Shown here piece by piece: positions 24,764-24,875 of a DNA stretch of 24,875 nucleotides. Position 1 is the stretch's first letter; every line of letters begins with the position of its first letter. This DNA is from Desulfurococcales archaeon (GTDB lineage Archaea > Thermoproteota > Thermoprotei_A > Sulfolobales > Ignisphaeraceae): contig JAMOOB010000504.1 of NCBI GenBank assembly GCA_027066265.1, positions 1-24,875 of the forward strand, written 5' to 3'. Position numbers and translations under genes: made by a program. Below the pieces are notes generated by a model that saw only the letters and a list, made by a program, of their open reading frames with translations, ran no database searches and was not told the DNA's origin.

Positions 24764-24875
24764 TTGCAGCGGTACGTGCTTCTTTCTCTCGTGTTCGGGT
24801 CTAACCTTGATGATTCCGTAGAATATTGCGCAGTTAATGCAGTAGCACTTAGTGACTGGGTACCTAGCTATGATA
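24752..24875 (-). CDS. rps26e: Ribosomal protein S26e, C-terminal part (5' end outside window)
   Basis: The last 40 codons of a minus-strand gene that runs off the right edge. The translation contains ARYPVTKCYCINCAIFYG, then IIKVRPEHERKKHVP, and stops with TAA at 24752-24754. The CYC..C pair with its downstream IKVR is the conserved C-terminal half of the zinc-containing eukaryotic/archaeal S26e, a small-subunit ribosomal protein near the 16S rRNA 3' end. The stop lies inside the opposing lipid-synthase gene, a 12-base tail-to-tail overlap. Confidence 0.9.
   Translation of the reverse strand, partial: IIARYPVTKCYCINCAIFYGIIKVRPEHERKKHVPLQSLK

Noticed and set aside
1..24875. Possible CRISPR array, tRNA, rRNA, insertion sequence or integrated element.
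   Set aside because: No regularly spaced repeats, cloverleaf-like stretches, transposase or integrase motifs or terminal repeats were seen. Recurrent short strings such as TACGTAG and CGATAG are scattered and fit codon preference.

Overview
The window looks like chromosomal DNA of a hyperthermophilic member of the Thermoproteota (Crenarchaeota), probably near the Desulfurococcales; I cannot name genus or species. The grounds are: an archaeal/eukaryotic-type ribosomal protein S26e at the right edge; both subunits of the aconitase-X phosphomevalonate dehydratase plus the UbiD-type decarboxylase of the archaeal mevalonate pathway; an aldehyde:ferredoxin oxidoreductase; an archaeal-type AAA ATPase; an archaetidylinositol-phosphate-synthase-like enzyme; a Clp1-type polynucleotide kinase; GGTG/GAGGTGAT ribosome binding sites with many GTG and TTG starts; and TATA-like rather than -35/-10 promoters. 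Genes are packed tightly: no gap exceeds about 120 bases, and many neighbours overlap by a few bases. I see no CRISPR array, insertion sequence, tRNA or rRNA.

Left part (1-4122, + strand): the 3' part of an aldehyde:ferredoxin oxidoreductase gene, T-rich termination signals, then a probable three-gene operon of an archaeal P-loop ATPase, an MFS transporter and an eIF2B-like protein. This last gene runs into the opposing sugar-transporter operon with a 36-base 3' overlap. Next (4087-8577, - strand) comes a complete CUT1-type sugar ABC importer, transcribed in the order ATPase, substrate-binding protein, two permeases. Behind it is a VapBC toxin-antitoxin pair (8638-9328, - strand) with a perfect 9-bp inverted repeat over its promoter and ribosome binding site.

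Middle (9452-14245): an OPT-like polytopic membrane protein (+) meets tail-to-tail a three-gene ABC exporter unit (-) made of a LolD/MacB-like ATPase, a small four-helix membrane protein and an FtsX-like permease with a cysteine-containing ectodomain. Divergent from that unit is a small zinc protein of the Sjogren's-syndrome autoantigen p27 family.

Right-centre (14250-20777, - strand): an isoprenoid block. In transcription order it contains the UbiD-family (anhydromevalonate phosphate) decarboxylase, a 985-codon membrane-anchored protein I do not recognise, the large and small subunits of phosphomevalonate dehydratase, and thymidylate kinase. The two enzymes catalyse successive steps, phosphomevalonate to anhydromevalonate phosphate to isopentenyl phosphate, so this block feeds archaeal lipid synthesis; the unknown protein sits in the middle of it.

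Right end (20841-24875): a second MFS transporter, a Clp1/Grc3-type polynucleotide 5'-kinase and an RNase H/RuvC-fold protein (all -), an archaetidylinositol-phosphate-synthase-like membrane enzyme (+), and the C-terminus of S26e (-), which overlaps the lipid gene by 12 bases.
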